A stretch of DNA of 5,937 nucleotides, from the NCBI GenBank assembly GCA_022712475.1, contig JALAGK010000459.1:1-5937 (forward strand), written 5' to 3'. Positions within the stretch are counted from its first letter, which is position 1, and every line of letters starts with the position of its first letter. The position numbers and the translations under genes were made by a program. Below, in pieces: positions 1 to 5,445 of this stretch. The notes below the pieces were generated by a model. That model did not search any database, was not told the origin of the DNA, and saw only the letters and a program-made list of their open reading frames with translations. The stretch comes from Enterobacteriaceae bacterium. GTDB lineage: Bacteria; Pseudomonadota; Gammaproteobacteria; Enterobacterales; Enterobacteriaceae.

Positions 1-31
1 ATGGTATACACAGGCGATTCTCTATCGCTAA
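1..31 (+). CDS. bsmA: BsmA C-terminal end (partial, 5' part outside window)
   Basis: Read from base 2, the first bases encode W-Y-T-Q-A-I-L-Y-R followed by TAA at 29-31. This nearly matches the E. coli BsmA (YjfO) C-terminus, recalled as WYSQAILYRK. BsmA is a small DUF1471/YhcN-family lipoprotein linked to biofilm peroxide and acid stress. The placement agrees: in E. coli bsmA lies directly upstream of yjfN on the same strand, as here. Only nine codons are visible, so nothing can be said about its lipobox or start. The short match is supported mainly by synteny and by the resemblance to the YjfN C-terminus (W-R-V-Q-A-I-I-Y-A), which belongs to the same domain family. Confidence 0.8.
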   Translation, partial: WYTQAILYR

Positions 32-85
32 GGTACTGAAACACATTTGTTGCGCCCCACGACTTGCGCACATTCAAGGGATGCC

Positions 86-102
86 GTAACGGGTTTGGTA
101 AG
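86..102 (+). promoter_or_regulatory. Possible CpxR-like box upstream of yjfN
   Basis: GTAAC (86-90) and GTAAG (98-102) form a tandem repeat with a 7-nt spacer, resembling the CpxR consensus GTAAA-N4-8-GTAAA with one mismatch in each half. It lies in the 131-bp bsmA-yjfN spacer. A weak -10-like GATAAC follows at 108-113, but then the box sits closer to the start site than is usual for CpxR activation, and no good -35 is seen. The call is tentative. Confidence 0.2.
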
Positions 103-124
103 GATGCGATAACGCAAAGGACGG

Positions 125-142
125 CCCTGCAACCTGACAGGG
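125..142 (+). other. Small hairpin in the yjfN leader
   Basis: CCCTG (125-129) and CAGGG (138-142) are perfect inverted repeats around an 8-nt loop, ending 8 nt before the AAGGAG ribosome-binding site. No T-run follows, so it is not a terminator for bsmA. It could be a leader structure, or chance. No other clear terminator or promoter is visible in 32-162. Confidence 0.3.
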
Positions 143-150
143 TAAGAAAG

Positions 151-156
151 AAGGAG
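151..156 (+). promoter_or_regulatory. Strong ribosome-binding site fixing the yjfN start
   Basis: AAGGAG ends 6 nt before the ATG at 163. This decides the start. The open frame continues upstream to a TTG at 64, but that extension has no comparable Shine-Dalgarno sequence and would add 33 residues absent from known YjfN proteins. Confidence 0.85.
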
Positions 157-162
157 CGCTTT

Positions 163-438
163 ATGGCACATTTATTTGCTTTTCCTGGGGCATTTTCTAC
201 CGTCGGCCTCATCACAACTACCGCCAGGCCAGCAGAAGAAGCCAGCGCTGACTGCGTGACTGGCCTCAACGAAATTGGCGTGATTTCAGTTAATGCCGTC
301 AGCGACAGCCCGGAAGAAGTGGACTATATCGTTGCGCAAAAAGCCGATGAGCGCGGTGCGTCCTGGTATCGTATTGTTCGCATGCAGGAAAGCCCGCGCC
401 TGGATGGCTGGCGCGTACAGGCCATTATTTACGCCTGA
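163..438 (+). CDS. yjfN: YjfN, small periplasmic DUF1471 protein (DegP activator family)
   Basis: The 91-residue protein has the same length as E. coli YjfN. From about residue 27 it carries the diagnostic stretches ASADCVTGLNEIG, ADERGASWYRI and WRVQAIIYA, the DUF1471/YhcN fold also found in BsmA. E. coli YjfN is reported to be a periplasmic suicide activator of the protease DegP that depends on a hydrophobic C-terminal residue; this protein also ends in a small hydrophobic residue (Ala91). The N-terminus (residues 1-21, through T-T-A) looks like a signal peptide with cleavage near Ala21. Unusually, it has no Lys or Arg before the hydrophobic core, where E. coli has Lys2. One cysteine (Cys31) is present but not in a lipobox. 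The gene follows bsmA on the same strand and its last 10 bp overlap the convergent aidB stop. Family identity is secure; the DegP role is carried over from E. coli. Confidence 0.9.
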   Translation: MAHLFAFPGAFSTVGLITTTARPAEEASADCVTGLNEIGVISVNAVSDSPEEVDYIVAQKADERGASWYRIVRMQESPRLDGWRVQAIIYA

Positions 439-2063
439 GCGCCGGTTGCGCGCAGCAGCACATCATCCTGCACTCGTTGCGACACCAGCGTATCGCCCCT
501 TGGATCAAGCGCCATACGGCACCACTGTGCGGCAAACGGCGGTGAAAAATGGCGCAAAAGCTGGGCGCCTGTCGCAAGTAACGCCAGCTGGCGCGTGATT
601 TCTCGACCCAGACTCTCGCGCGGCGTACGTAGCCGCTGCTGAAGCTGACGCCAGGCACGATCGAAATGACGATTCTGGCCACGCACCTCATCAAACTCCA
701 TTGCCAGCATCTCCCGCGCATCGGGTTGTTTTGCCAGTGCACGTAGCACGTCGAGACACATGATATTGCCAGCCCCCTCCCAGATACTGTTGACCGGTAT
801 TTCGCGGTACAAGCGCGGCAGTTCGCTCTCTTCGCAATAACCTGTGCCGCCCACCGCCTCCATACATTCGGCCACAAAATCAATGCCCGAACGGCAGACG
901 GTAAATTTCGCCGCAGGCGTGAAAACACGCAAAAACGCGCGCTCACGTTCATGCTGCTGGTTATCCCAGGCACGGGCGAGACGAAACAAAAATGCAGTCT
1001 GCCCTTCCATCCACAACGCCATGCGTCCAAGCTGCTGGCGCATTAGTGGCTGGTCGATAAGGCTTTTGCCAAACGCCTGACGCTGATGCACGTGATACAG
1101 CGCCACCGACAGCGCGCGACGCATCACCCCGTGGCTACCTAATGCGCAATCAAAGCGCGTCATAGTGCCCATTTTCAGGATCTGGCGCACCCCTTCGCCC
1201 TCTTCTCCAATAAGCCAGGCAATGGCGTCATCAAACTCCACTTCAGCACTGGCGTTTGAGCGGTTGCCAAGCTTGTCCTTAAGGCGCTCAATGCGTACCG
1301 CGTTACGCTCGCCGTCCGGCAAAAAGCGCGGCAGGAAGAAACAGCCCATACCGCCTTGCGTTTGTGCCAGCACCAGGTGGGCATCACTTTGCGGCACGGA
1401 GAAAAACCACTTATGGCCCAGTAAGCGGTATGGCTCGCCGGGGCCACGCCCTGCAAGTGGTGTGGCACGCGTGGTATTACTCAGCACGTCAGAGCCTCCC
1501 TGCTTTTCTGTCATGCCCATGCCTATCAGCAGCCCGCGTTTGCGCTCGCCAGGTTGTAAATGCGCGTCGTAGCGGTCACTTAACAGTGGTTTTTGCCAAC
1601 TGGCGAAGGAAGCAGGGAGGGCTGTTGCCAGCAACGGCGTGGCAGCAAAGGTCATGGTGATGGGACACAGCGTGCCAGCCTCAACCTGTGCATGCAATAC
1701 AAAACGGGCGGCGCGGGCCACAAACGCCCCTTTACACGCTGCTTCCTGCCACGGCAGGTTGTGTACCCGGTTGGCGCACAGCCCCTGCATTAACAGGTGC
1801 CACGCCGGATGAAAACGCACATCGTCAAGCCGACGACCAGCGGCATCATAGCGCAGCAGTTCAGGTGGATTCGCGTTGGCAAGCCTGCCTAACTCCAGCG
1901 ATTCAGCGGTACCTAACTGCTGACCGATGCTGGCAAGTAACTCCGCGTCCCAGTCCGCGCCTTCGCGCACCACCGCTTCACGCAGCGCGCAGTCGGACAA
2001 GAAAAGATTGCTGTTATTAAGTGGCTGAGGTTGATTAAAAACGGTATGGGTTTCCCCGCGCAT
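429..2063 (-). CDS. aidB: AidB, acyl-CoA-dehydrogenase-like DNA-alkylation response protein
   Basis: The 544-residue protein (E. coli 541) aligns nearly end to end with AidB, starting at THTVFNQPQPLNNSN. AidB is a cytoplasmic FAD-containing homotetramer of the acyl-CoA dehydrogenase superfamily that binds DNA and is thought to protect it during alkylation stress; it has weak isovaleryl-CoA dehydrogenase activity. Visible landmarks are the flavin-binding segment MTEKQGGSD (184-192), the HKWFFSVPQSDAH strand region (217-229), KLGNRSNAS (264-272) and NSIWEGAGN (425-433), which holds the glutamate (Glu429) equivalent to the catalytic base Glu425 of E. coli. The C-terminal helical region from about 445, rich in Arg and Gln, corresponds to the DNA-binding domain. 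The ATG at 2063 is preceded by AAGGGAG (2071-2077) with a 7-nt spacer. The gene follows yjfC after 77 bp and has a sigma-S-like promoter of its own, so it may be transcribed both alone and by readthrough from yjfLMC. In E. coli it is induced by Ada and sigma S. Confidence 0.97.
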   Translation of the reverse strand: MRGETHTVFNQPQPLNNSNLFLSDCALREAVVREGADWDAELLASIGQQLGTAESLELGRLANANPPELLRYDAAGRRLDDVRFHPAWHLLMQGLCANRVHNLPWQEAACKGAFVARAARFVLHAQVEAGTLCPITMTFAATPLLATALPASFASWQKPLLSDRYDAHLQPGERKRGLLIGMGMTEKQGGSDVLSNTTRATPLAGRGPGEPYRLLGHKWFFSVPQSDAHLVLAQTQGGMGCFFLPRFLPDGERNAVRIERLKDKLGNRSNASAEVEFDDAIAWLIGEEGEGVRQILKMGTMTRFDCALGSHGVMRRALSVALYHVHQRQAFGKSLIDQPLMRQQLGRMALWMEGQTAFLFRLARAWDNQQHERERAFLRVFTPAAKFTVCRSGIDFVAECMEAVGGTGYCEESELPRLYREIPVNSIWEGAGNIMCLDVLRALAKQPDAREMLAMEFDEVRGQNRHFDRAWRQLQQRLRTPRESLGREITRQLALLATGAQLLRHFSPPFAAQWCRMALDPRGDTLVSQRVQDDVLLRATGAQA

Positions 2064-2084
2064 AGTCGGTCTCCCTTAGCTGGC

Positions 2085-2102
2085 ATTAAGTCCGAATTAA
2101 GT
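2085..2102. repeat. Short direct repeat at the aidB promoter
   Basis: ATTAAGT occurs at 2085-2091 and 2096-2102 (ACTTAAT on the transcribed strand), an 11-bp period, about one helical turn. The distal copy overlaps the -10 element and the proximal copy falls near the expected transcription start. It could be a binding site on one DNA face, or simply two alternative -10-like elements. No binding protein can be named from sequence. Confidence 0.5.
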
Positions 2103-2107
2103 ATGGA
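2097..2107 (-). promoter_or_regulatory. Sigma-S-type extended -10 of the aidB promoter
   Basis: On the minus strand the bases read TCCATACTTAA, matching the extended sigma-S -10 consensus KCTAYRCTTAA at 10 of 11 positions. The hexamer is CATACT (2100-2105). At 17-bp spacing the -35 position (2123-2128, CGTGCG) is poor, as is tolerated by sigma S. The start site would be near 2093, giving a leader of about 30 nt that contains the AAGGGAG ribosome-binding site. E. coli aidB is known to be rpoS-dependent in stationary phase. I see no clear Ada-type AAT-N6-GCAA site upstream in the 77-bp spacer. Confidence 0.6.
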
Positions 2108-2140
2108 CGCAAGCCTGGGATTCGCACGGCGCGGGGGTAA

Positions 2141-3328
2141 CTAATCCATAATGTAATGCGGCACAAAGCGCGAGGTATCTTTAGTAATTAACGAGTTGTC
2201 TTCGCGGATGCCTATCCCCGCCGCCTCATCGCCAATCACCCAACTGCCAAGCAGGGTGTAGCTCTCACCAAAACGCGGCAATACCTGCATAGCCTGGAAA
2301 ATCGTCGGCTCCTCACCATATTCACCGTCCGTTTGTTCCAGCACACGGTCATTCAGGTCGAACAGTGCCACATTTCCCCCTTCACGGGAGAACAGCGGCT
2401 TTTGTACATAGCCCCGATAGCCCGCCAGCGCCTGCTGTGCACTAAGACTCACACGCGTGATGTCACTGGCAAACCAGGCGGGCAACAAGTTCGGGTGACC
2501 GGGAAAACGCTGCCAGAGCAGCGCCAGCAGTCCTTTATTGCTGAGAATGCACTTCCACAACGGCTCCAGCCAGCGCTGATGACGCCGTTGCAGCAGCGGA
2601 CCGTTATCGTCACGCATCATCCACTCCAGCGGATAGAGCTTAAAGATGTGGCGCATGATGTTGTCCTGCTCGTCGGTCAATAACCCGCCAACCCCCAGCC
2701 CAATATCTTCCATGTGAATAAAGCGCGTCTGCAGTCCAGCCTGGCGCGCGCAGTCTTCAAGGTAACGTACTGTGCCTCTGTCTTCTGTTGAGTCATAGCA
2801 ACAACAAAAGTAAAGCGGATCGGCGCTACCAATAGCAGCGAAGCGAGCGATCAACTTTTCCTGAATTGTGTTGTACTGATCCGCATCCGGCGGCAGTAAA
2901 CCTGCGTCACACATTTGCTGCAGCCAGACCCACTGAAACCAGGCGGACTCATACAGCGAGGTGGGCGTGTCGGCATTGTATTCCAGAAGTTTTACCGGGC
3001 GGTTGCCGGTCCAGGCAAAATCCATGCGCCCGTAAAGCGACGGATCGCGCAAATGCCAGCTTTGCGCCACCGCGTCATGATACAAGGGGGCAATGCCGAG
3101 CTTGAGCAGCGTTTCCTCATCCCGCACCGCCATGTTCACCACATCAAGGCACATCTGATGCAATTCGCGGGTCGGGGCCTCTATTTGATCCTCAATCTGG
3201 CGCAGCGTAAAACGGTAGGCGCGGCTTTCATCCCAGTAAATTTCATCATCAATAATATGAAAATCGAAGCCGTTGTCACGGGCTATAGCAGGTAACGCTG
3301 CGCGCACCGGCATGACGTGGCGCTGCAT
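2141..3328 (-). CDS. yjfC: YjfC, glutathionylspermidine-synthase-like ATP-grasp acid-amine ligase
   Basis: The 395-residue protein (E. coli YjfC 387) belongs to the GSP_synth ATP-grasp family (synthetase part of GspS; paralogue YgiC). Such enzymes use ATP to form an acyl-phosphate on a carboxylate and join it to an amine. The true substrate of YjfC is unknown. Conserved blocks are RMDF (101-104) and LLEYNADTPTSLYES (114-128), holding residues equivalent to the Mg-ATP ligands of GspS, then FKLYPLEWM (229-237), NKG (264-266), the nucleotide-binding YVQKPLFSREGGNV (307-320) and GIREDN (373-378). The extra length lies near residues 288-303, just before the YVQKP strand. There is no signal peptide, so it is cytoplasmic. 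The ATG at 3328 lies 2 bp after the yjfM stop with AGGGGA upstream; Met6 is an alternative start, but Met1 fits the E. coli N-terminus. Tight packing with yjfM implies translational coupling and a shared pathway. The amidase half of GspS is absent. Confidence 0.95.
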   Translation of the reverse strand: MQRHVMPVRAALPAIARDNGFDFHIIDDEIYWDESRAYRFTLRQIEDQIEAPTRELHQMCLDVVNMAVRDEETLLKLGIAPLYHDAVAQSWHLRDPSLYGRMDFAWTGNRPVKLLEYNADTPTSLYESAWFQWVWLQQMCDAGLLPPDADQYNTIQEKLIARFAAIGSADPLYFCCCYDSTEDRGTVRYLEDCARQAGLQTRFIHMEDIGLGVGGLLTDEQDNIMRHIFKLYPLEWMMRDDNGPLLQRRHQRWLEPLWKCILSNKGLLALLWQRFPGHPNLLPAWFASDITRVSLSAQQALAGYRGYVQKPLFSREGGNVALFDLNDRVLEQTDGEYGEEPTIFQAMQVLPRFGESYTLLGSWVIGDEAAGIGIREDNSLITKDTSRFVPHYIMD

Positions 3329-3330
3329 AC

Positions 3331-3963
3331 TCAGCTTCCCCTGCTGCTGAAAGATTTTGATGAACTACCCCAGCCACCACGCGAGACGGTTTTCGCTTTA
3401 TGCAGCGGTTGACTGCTCACGTAACGCTCGGCGGTTTCCCCACTGCGGTAAACATAATCCCCATTACGATCGCGCCATACAGGGCGCGATGACCAGTTGT
3501 GACCACCCGCGTTATAGGCGTAGTAATGGCTGGAAGAGGCATGCGTGTTGCAATTTTCATACTGCGGATCGCAGGATTTCTCTTTCACTTTCGCCAGCGT
3601 AAAACCGGCCAGGATCGGCGCATAACCGCCGACCTCAGGATCGTAGTCACATCCATAAGTACCGTACTGCAGCATACACTGGCTGTGGGTGAGCGAGCTT
3701 GTGACACCCGCCGTCAGGCCTTTTTTTGCCGTTTTCCAGGCCTCTTCACACACCTGATGCAGATTGCCGTCATCAGCACACTGCTGCACAGTCCGGTAAA
3801 AATACTCTTCGTTGTCATCACTACAGCTGCGTAACGCAAAAAAAGCCGCGCCGCCCATAATCGCCAACGTCAGGTAACGCGAACTTTTACGCTTTGGCGC
3901 TATGGCCGGCGTAACCTGATTTTTCTTAGGTGCCGCTCGCTGCGTTTTTTTTCGTTTACTCAC
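3331..3963 (-). CDS. yjfM: YjfM, DUF1190 (UPF0441) membrane-anchored protein
   Basis: The 210-residue protein (E. coli 212) has a very basic N-terminus (residues 1-29, 9 Lys and 3 Arg), then a hydrophobic segment at 30-46 (LTLAIMGGAAFFAL) ending at Cys47, then a polar domain. This fits an inner-membrane anchor with the basic part in the cytoplasm and the rest in the periplasm. Cys47 lies in L-R-S-C, a poor lipobox, so I do not call it a lipoprotein. Six further cysteines (62, 72, 96, 105, 131, 138) could form disulfides. The conserved region is SSRPVWRDRNGDYVYRSG (158-175). The C-terminus is Ser/Gly/Arg-rich and low in complexity. The start codon is GTG at 3961-3963, with GAGGG 7 nt before it; that sequence overlaps the yjfL stop. 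The YgiB-YgiC pair elsewhere in E. coli is the same DUF1190 plus ATP-grasp combination, supporting a joint function with YjfC. The biochemical role is unknown. Confidence 0.93.
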   Translation of the reverse strand: MSKRKKTQRAAPKKNQVTPAIAPKRKSSRYLTLAIMGGAAFFALRSCSDDNEEYFYRTVQQCADDGNLHQVCEEAWKTAKKGLTAGVTSSLTHSQCMLQYGTYGCDYDPEVGGYAPILAGFTLAKVKEKSCDPQYENCNTHASSSHYYAYNAGGHNWSSRPVWRDRNGDYVYRSGETAERYVSSQPLHKAKTVSRGGWGSSSKSFSSRGS

Positions 3964-3973
3964 GGGCGCGCCC

Positions 3974-4372
3974 TCACCAGGTCATACAGGCAGCATTGAA
4001 AATCCCGCCCGCTAGCGCGCAGGTGCCCATAAACACGCCCGCAGCGTGATTACGGTTCATAATTTTGGTACTCAATCCCGGCATATAGAGCAACACGCAA
4101 CCATAAATCAGCAGCTGCACAACCAAAGCAACGGCACCCCAAATCAGAAAATCGGTCACGCTGACGGAGTTAATTGCCGCACTCGCCAGTGGGATAACGT
4201 AACCCAATATCGTGCCACCAAATGCCAGCGCTGCCGCGAGGTTGTTTTCACGAATAAGCCGCCATTCGTTATGTACTGTGATGCGGGAATAAATAAACAT
4301 AAAGCAGATGACCATCGCGAAGCCAATAAGAAAGTAGGCGGCAAAGGCCAGGATTGAATCAATAATGTGCAT
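3974..4372 (-). CDS. yjfL: YjfL, DUF350 inner-membrane protein
   Basis: The 132-residue protein is exactly the length of E. coli YjfL and nearly collinear with it, starting MHIIDSILAF and ending FNAACMTW. It belongs to DUF350, with four predicted membrane helices at about 5-28, 44-66, 74-97 and 109-130. The linker HNEWRLIRENN (35-45) between helices 1 and 2 is the most polar and conserved part. An upstream in-frame ATG at 4423 would add 17 residues with no family support. The ATG at 4372 is preceded by AAGGC with a 6-7-nt gap and matches the family start. It is the first gene of a tight yjfL-yjfM-yjfC run, 10 bp before yjfM. DUF350 proteins repeatedly occur beside DUF1190 and GspS-like ligases, which suggests a membrane component of that pathway. 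No enzymatic or transport function is established. Here it directly follows the rlmB terminator region because yjfI, yjfJ and yjfK are missing. Confidence 0.93.
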   Translation of the reverse strand: MHIIDSILAFAAYFLIGFAMVICFMFIYSRITVHNEWRLIRENNLAAALAFGGTILGYVIPLASAAINSVSVTDFLIWGAVALVVQLLIYGCVLLYMPGLSTKIMNRNHAAGVFMGTCALAGGIFNAACMTW

Positions 4373-4640
4373 AGAACGCCTTGCGAAATATGACGCATGC
4401 GCTGGCCACCCGCATGAGGGCAAACCACTAACATCACGTCGAATGAACGAAAGGAGAATAATGCAAAGGAAGGAAAAGGCGGATACATTGCCTTACCGCC
4501 ACCGTAGACATCCAGTCCGCGCGGCAGTGCGTTGGTTTTTCATCCCTGATGCAAACGATCTCCATAAAAATCACGCCGATGGGCTATTTCTTATTAACGC
4601 GTTATCCCATCGCAAAAGAGTATGCCGCAACGGCGGAATA
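4373..4640. other. Intergenic region between yjfL and the rlmB terminator
   Basis: About 270 bp with no recognised gene. In E. coli the genes yjfI, yjfJ and yjfK sit between rlmB and yjfL; no remnant of their proteins is visible here. This region should contain the yjfLMC promoter on the minus strand. An AT-rich TTAATAAG sequence near 4589-4596 is a possible -10 with a TTGC-type -35 (4610-4615), but the spacing is poor and I cannot assign a promoter with confidence. It also contains the palindrome and inverted repeats at 4577-4612 and an unconvincing plus-strand ORF from 4461. Confidence 0.6.
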
Positions 4641-4700
4641 AAAAAAACCATCCACAAACAGGGATGGCTTTTTTATTTATGGAAACGTCAGCGTCTTTAG
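4461..4700 (+). CDS. Doubtful small ORF, unknown product
   Basis: An ATG at 4461 follows AAGGAG (4451-4456) after only 4 nt and opens a 79-codon frame ending in TAG at 4698-4700. The predicted product is strongly basic (many Arg, Lys and His), with no signal peptide, membrane segment or family that I recognise. Against it: the frame runs through the terminator hairpin at 4641-4674, overlaps the rlmB stop codon and has no visible promoter. In favour: the good ribosome-binding site and the otherwise empty space. An in-frame ATG at 4444 is an alternative start. Most likely it is not a gene. Confidence 0.15.
   Translation: MQRKEKADTLPYRHRRHPVRAAVRWFFIPDANDLHKNHADGLFLINALSHRKRVCRNGGIKKTIHKQGWLFYLWKRQRL
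4577..4612. repeat. Nested palindrome and inverted repeat in the yjfL leader
   Basis: CGATGGG (4577-4583) and CCCATCG (4606-4612) are perfect 7-bp inverted repeats. Between them lies the perfect 10-bp palindrome TAACGCGTTA (4595-4604), which abuts the right arm. The 10-bp palindrome has the dyad symmetry expected of a dimeric regulator site and lies next to an AT-rich possible -10 for yjfL. No regulator is recognised. Confidence 0.45.
4641..4674 (-). terminator. Bidirectional factor-independent terminator after rlmB
   Basis: CCATCC (4648-4653) and GGATGG (4662-4667) form a 6-bp stem with an 8-nt loop. An A7 tract at 4641-4647 becomes U7 in the minus-strand transcript, and the T-run at 4669-4674 serves the plus strand. 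The stem begins about 30 nt after the rlmB stop, so it should end the rnr-rlmB transcript and insulate yjfLMC from it. There is no established plus-strand gene for it to terminate. Confidence 0.85.
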
Positions 4701-5431
4701 CTGCGCTGGCGCACTGCTTCAAACAGGCAAATACCCGTCGCGACGGAAACGTTGAGTGAAGACACACTGCCCGCCATCGGGATGCTGATAAGTTCATCGC
4801 AATGCTCGCGGGTCAGGCGACGCATACCTTCGCCTTCGGCTCCCATTACCAGCGCCAACGGACCGTTGAGTTTGCTCTGAAAAAGCGTATGGTCGGCTTC
4901 TCCCGCAGTACCCACCAGCCAGACATTATGCTCTTCCTGCAACAGGCGCATGGTGCGTGCAAGGTTGGTCACGCGGATAAGCGGCACGGTTTCCGCTGCA
5001 CCACAGGCGACTTTTTTCGCCGTCGCGTTGAGCTGGGCTGAACGATCGCGCGGTACGATCACCGCATGCACGCCTGCCGCGTCGGCGCTGCGCAGGCAGG
5101 CTCCGAGATTATGCGGATCGGTAACACCGTCCAGGATCAGCAGGAACGGACACTCCTGTGCAGCGACCAGATCGGGCAGATCGTTTTCCTGATACTGACG
5201 CCCCGGTTTCACCAGCGCGATGATCCCCTGATGCACGGCGCCATCTGCCTTTTCATCCAGCCACTGGCGGCTTGCTACCTGGATAGCCACACCCTGCGCT
5301 TCCAGCGCGTGGATAAGCGGCATCAGGCGTTTATCTTCACGCCCTTTCAGGATAAATACCTGCTGAAAACGCTCAGGTGCGCGCTCCAACAAAGCCTGCA
5401 CCGCGTGGATGCCGTAAATGGTTTCACTCAT
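4697..5431 (-). CDS. rlmB: RlmB, 23S rRNA (guanosine-2251-2'-O)-methyltransferase
   Basis: The 244-residue protein (E. coli 243) aligns along its whole length. It is a SPOUT/TrmH-family enzyme that uses S-adenosylmethionine to methylate the ribose of G2251 in the peptidyl-transferase P loop of 23S rRNA, in the cytoplasm, as a homodimer. The N-terminal L30e-like RNA-binding domain spans about residues 1-75 (starting [15 protein letters not shown]). The catalytic domain shows SPOUT motif 1 [14 protein letters not shown] (108-121), motif 2 [12 protein letters not shown] (195-206) and motif 3 [18 protein letters not shown] (216-233), which form the trefoil-knot cofactor site. The one-residue length difference lies near EEHNV (166-170). 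The ATG at 5431 has only a weak Shine-Dalgarno (GAG, 8-nt gap). It follows rnr after 92 bp of structured spacer, probably in one operon, and ends before a strong terminator. Confidence 0.98.
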   Translation of the reverse strand: MSETIYGIHAVQALLERAPERFQQVFILKGREDKRLMPLIHALEAQGVAIQVASRQWLDEKADGAVHQGIIALVKPGRQYQENDLPDLVAAQECPFLLILDGVTDPHNLGACLRSADAAGVHAVIVPRDRSAQLNATAKKVACGAAETVPLIRVTNLARTMRLLQEEHNVWLVGTAGEADHTLFQSKLNGPLALVMGAEGEGMRRLTREHCDELISIPMAGSVSSLNVSVATGICLFEAVRQRS

Positions 5432-5445
5432 GAATGCTGCTCATT

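Noticed and set aside
64..162. N-terminal extension of yjfN starting at TTG 64
   Set aside because: TTG has no good ribosome-binding site, the extension is absent from E. coli YjfN, and ATG 163 with AAGGAG gives exactly the family length.
844..1793. Several 66-135-codon ORFs on the plus strand and in other minus frames across aidB
   Set aside because: They are shadows of the aidB reading frame: arginine/proline-rich translations without recognisable domains or ribosome-binding sites.
2107..2112. TTGCGT as a -35 for the second CTTAAT (2085-2090) in the aidB leader
   Set aside because: The 16-bp spacing is possible, but the hexamers are weaker than the sigma-S extended -10 at 2097-2107; kept only as an alternative start.
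3710..3727. Terminator-like GCC-GTCA-GGCC followed by seven T's on the plus strand, inside yjfM
   Set aside because: The stem is only 3 bp, it lies antisense within a coding gene, and no plus-strand gene ends there.
3822..3824. YjfM Cys47 as a lipoprotein cysteine
   Set aside because: The preceding residues A-L-R-S do not form a lipobox (Arg at -2), and the basic region before the hydrophobic segment is long (29 residues), which fits a signal anchor better.
4373..4423. 17-residue N-terminal extension of yjfL from ATG 4423
   Set aside because: The E. coli protein starts at the equivalent of ATG 4372, and the extension is polar sequence ahead of the first membrane helix with no family support.
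4156..4488. Minus-strand ORF of 110 codons overlapping yjfL
   Set aside because: It occupies another frame of yjfL and its leader, and its N-terminal part has no family resemblance; yjfL itself is clearly the coding frame.
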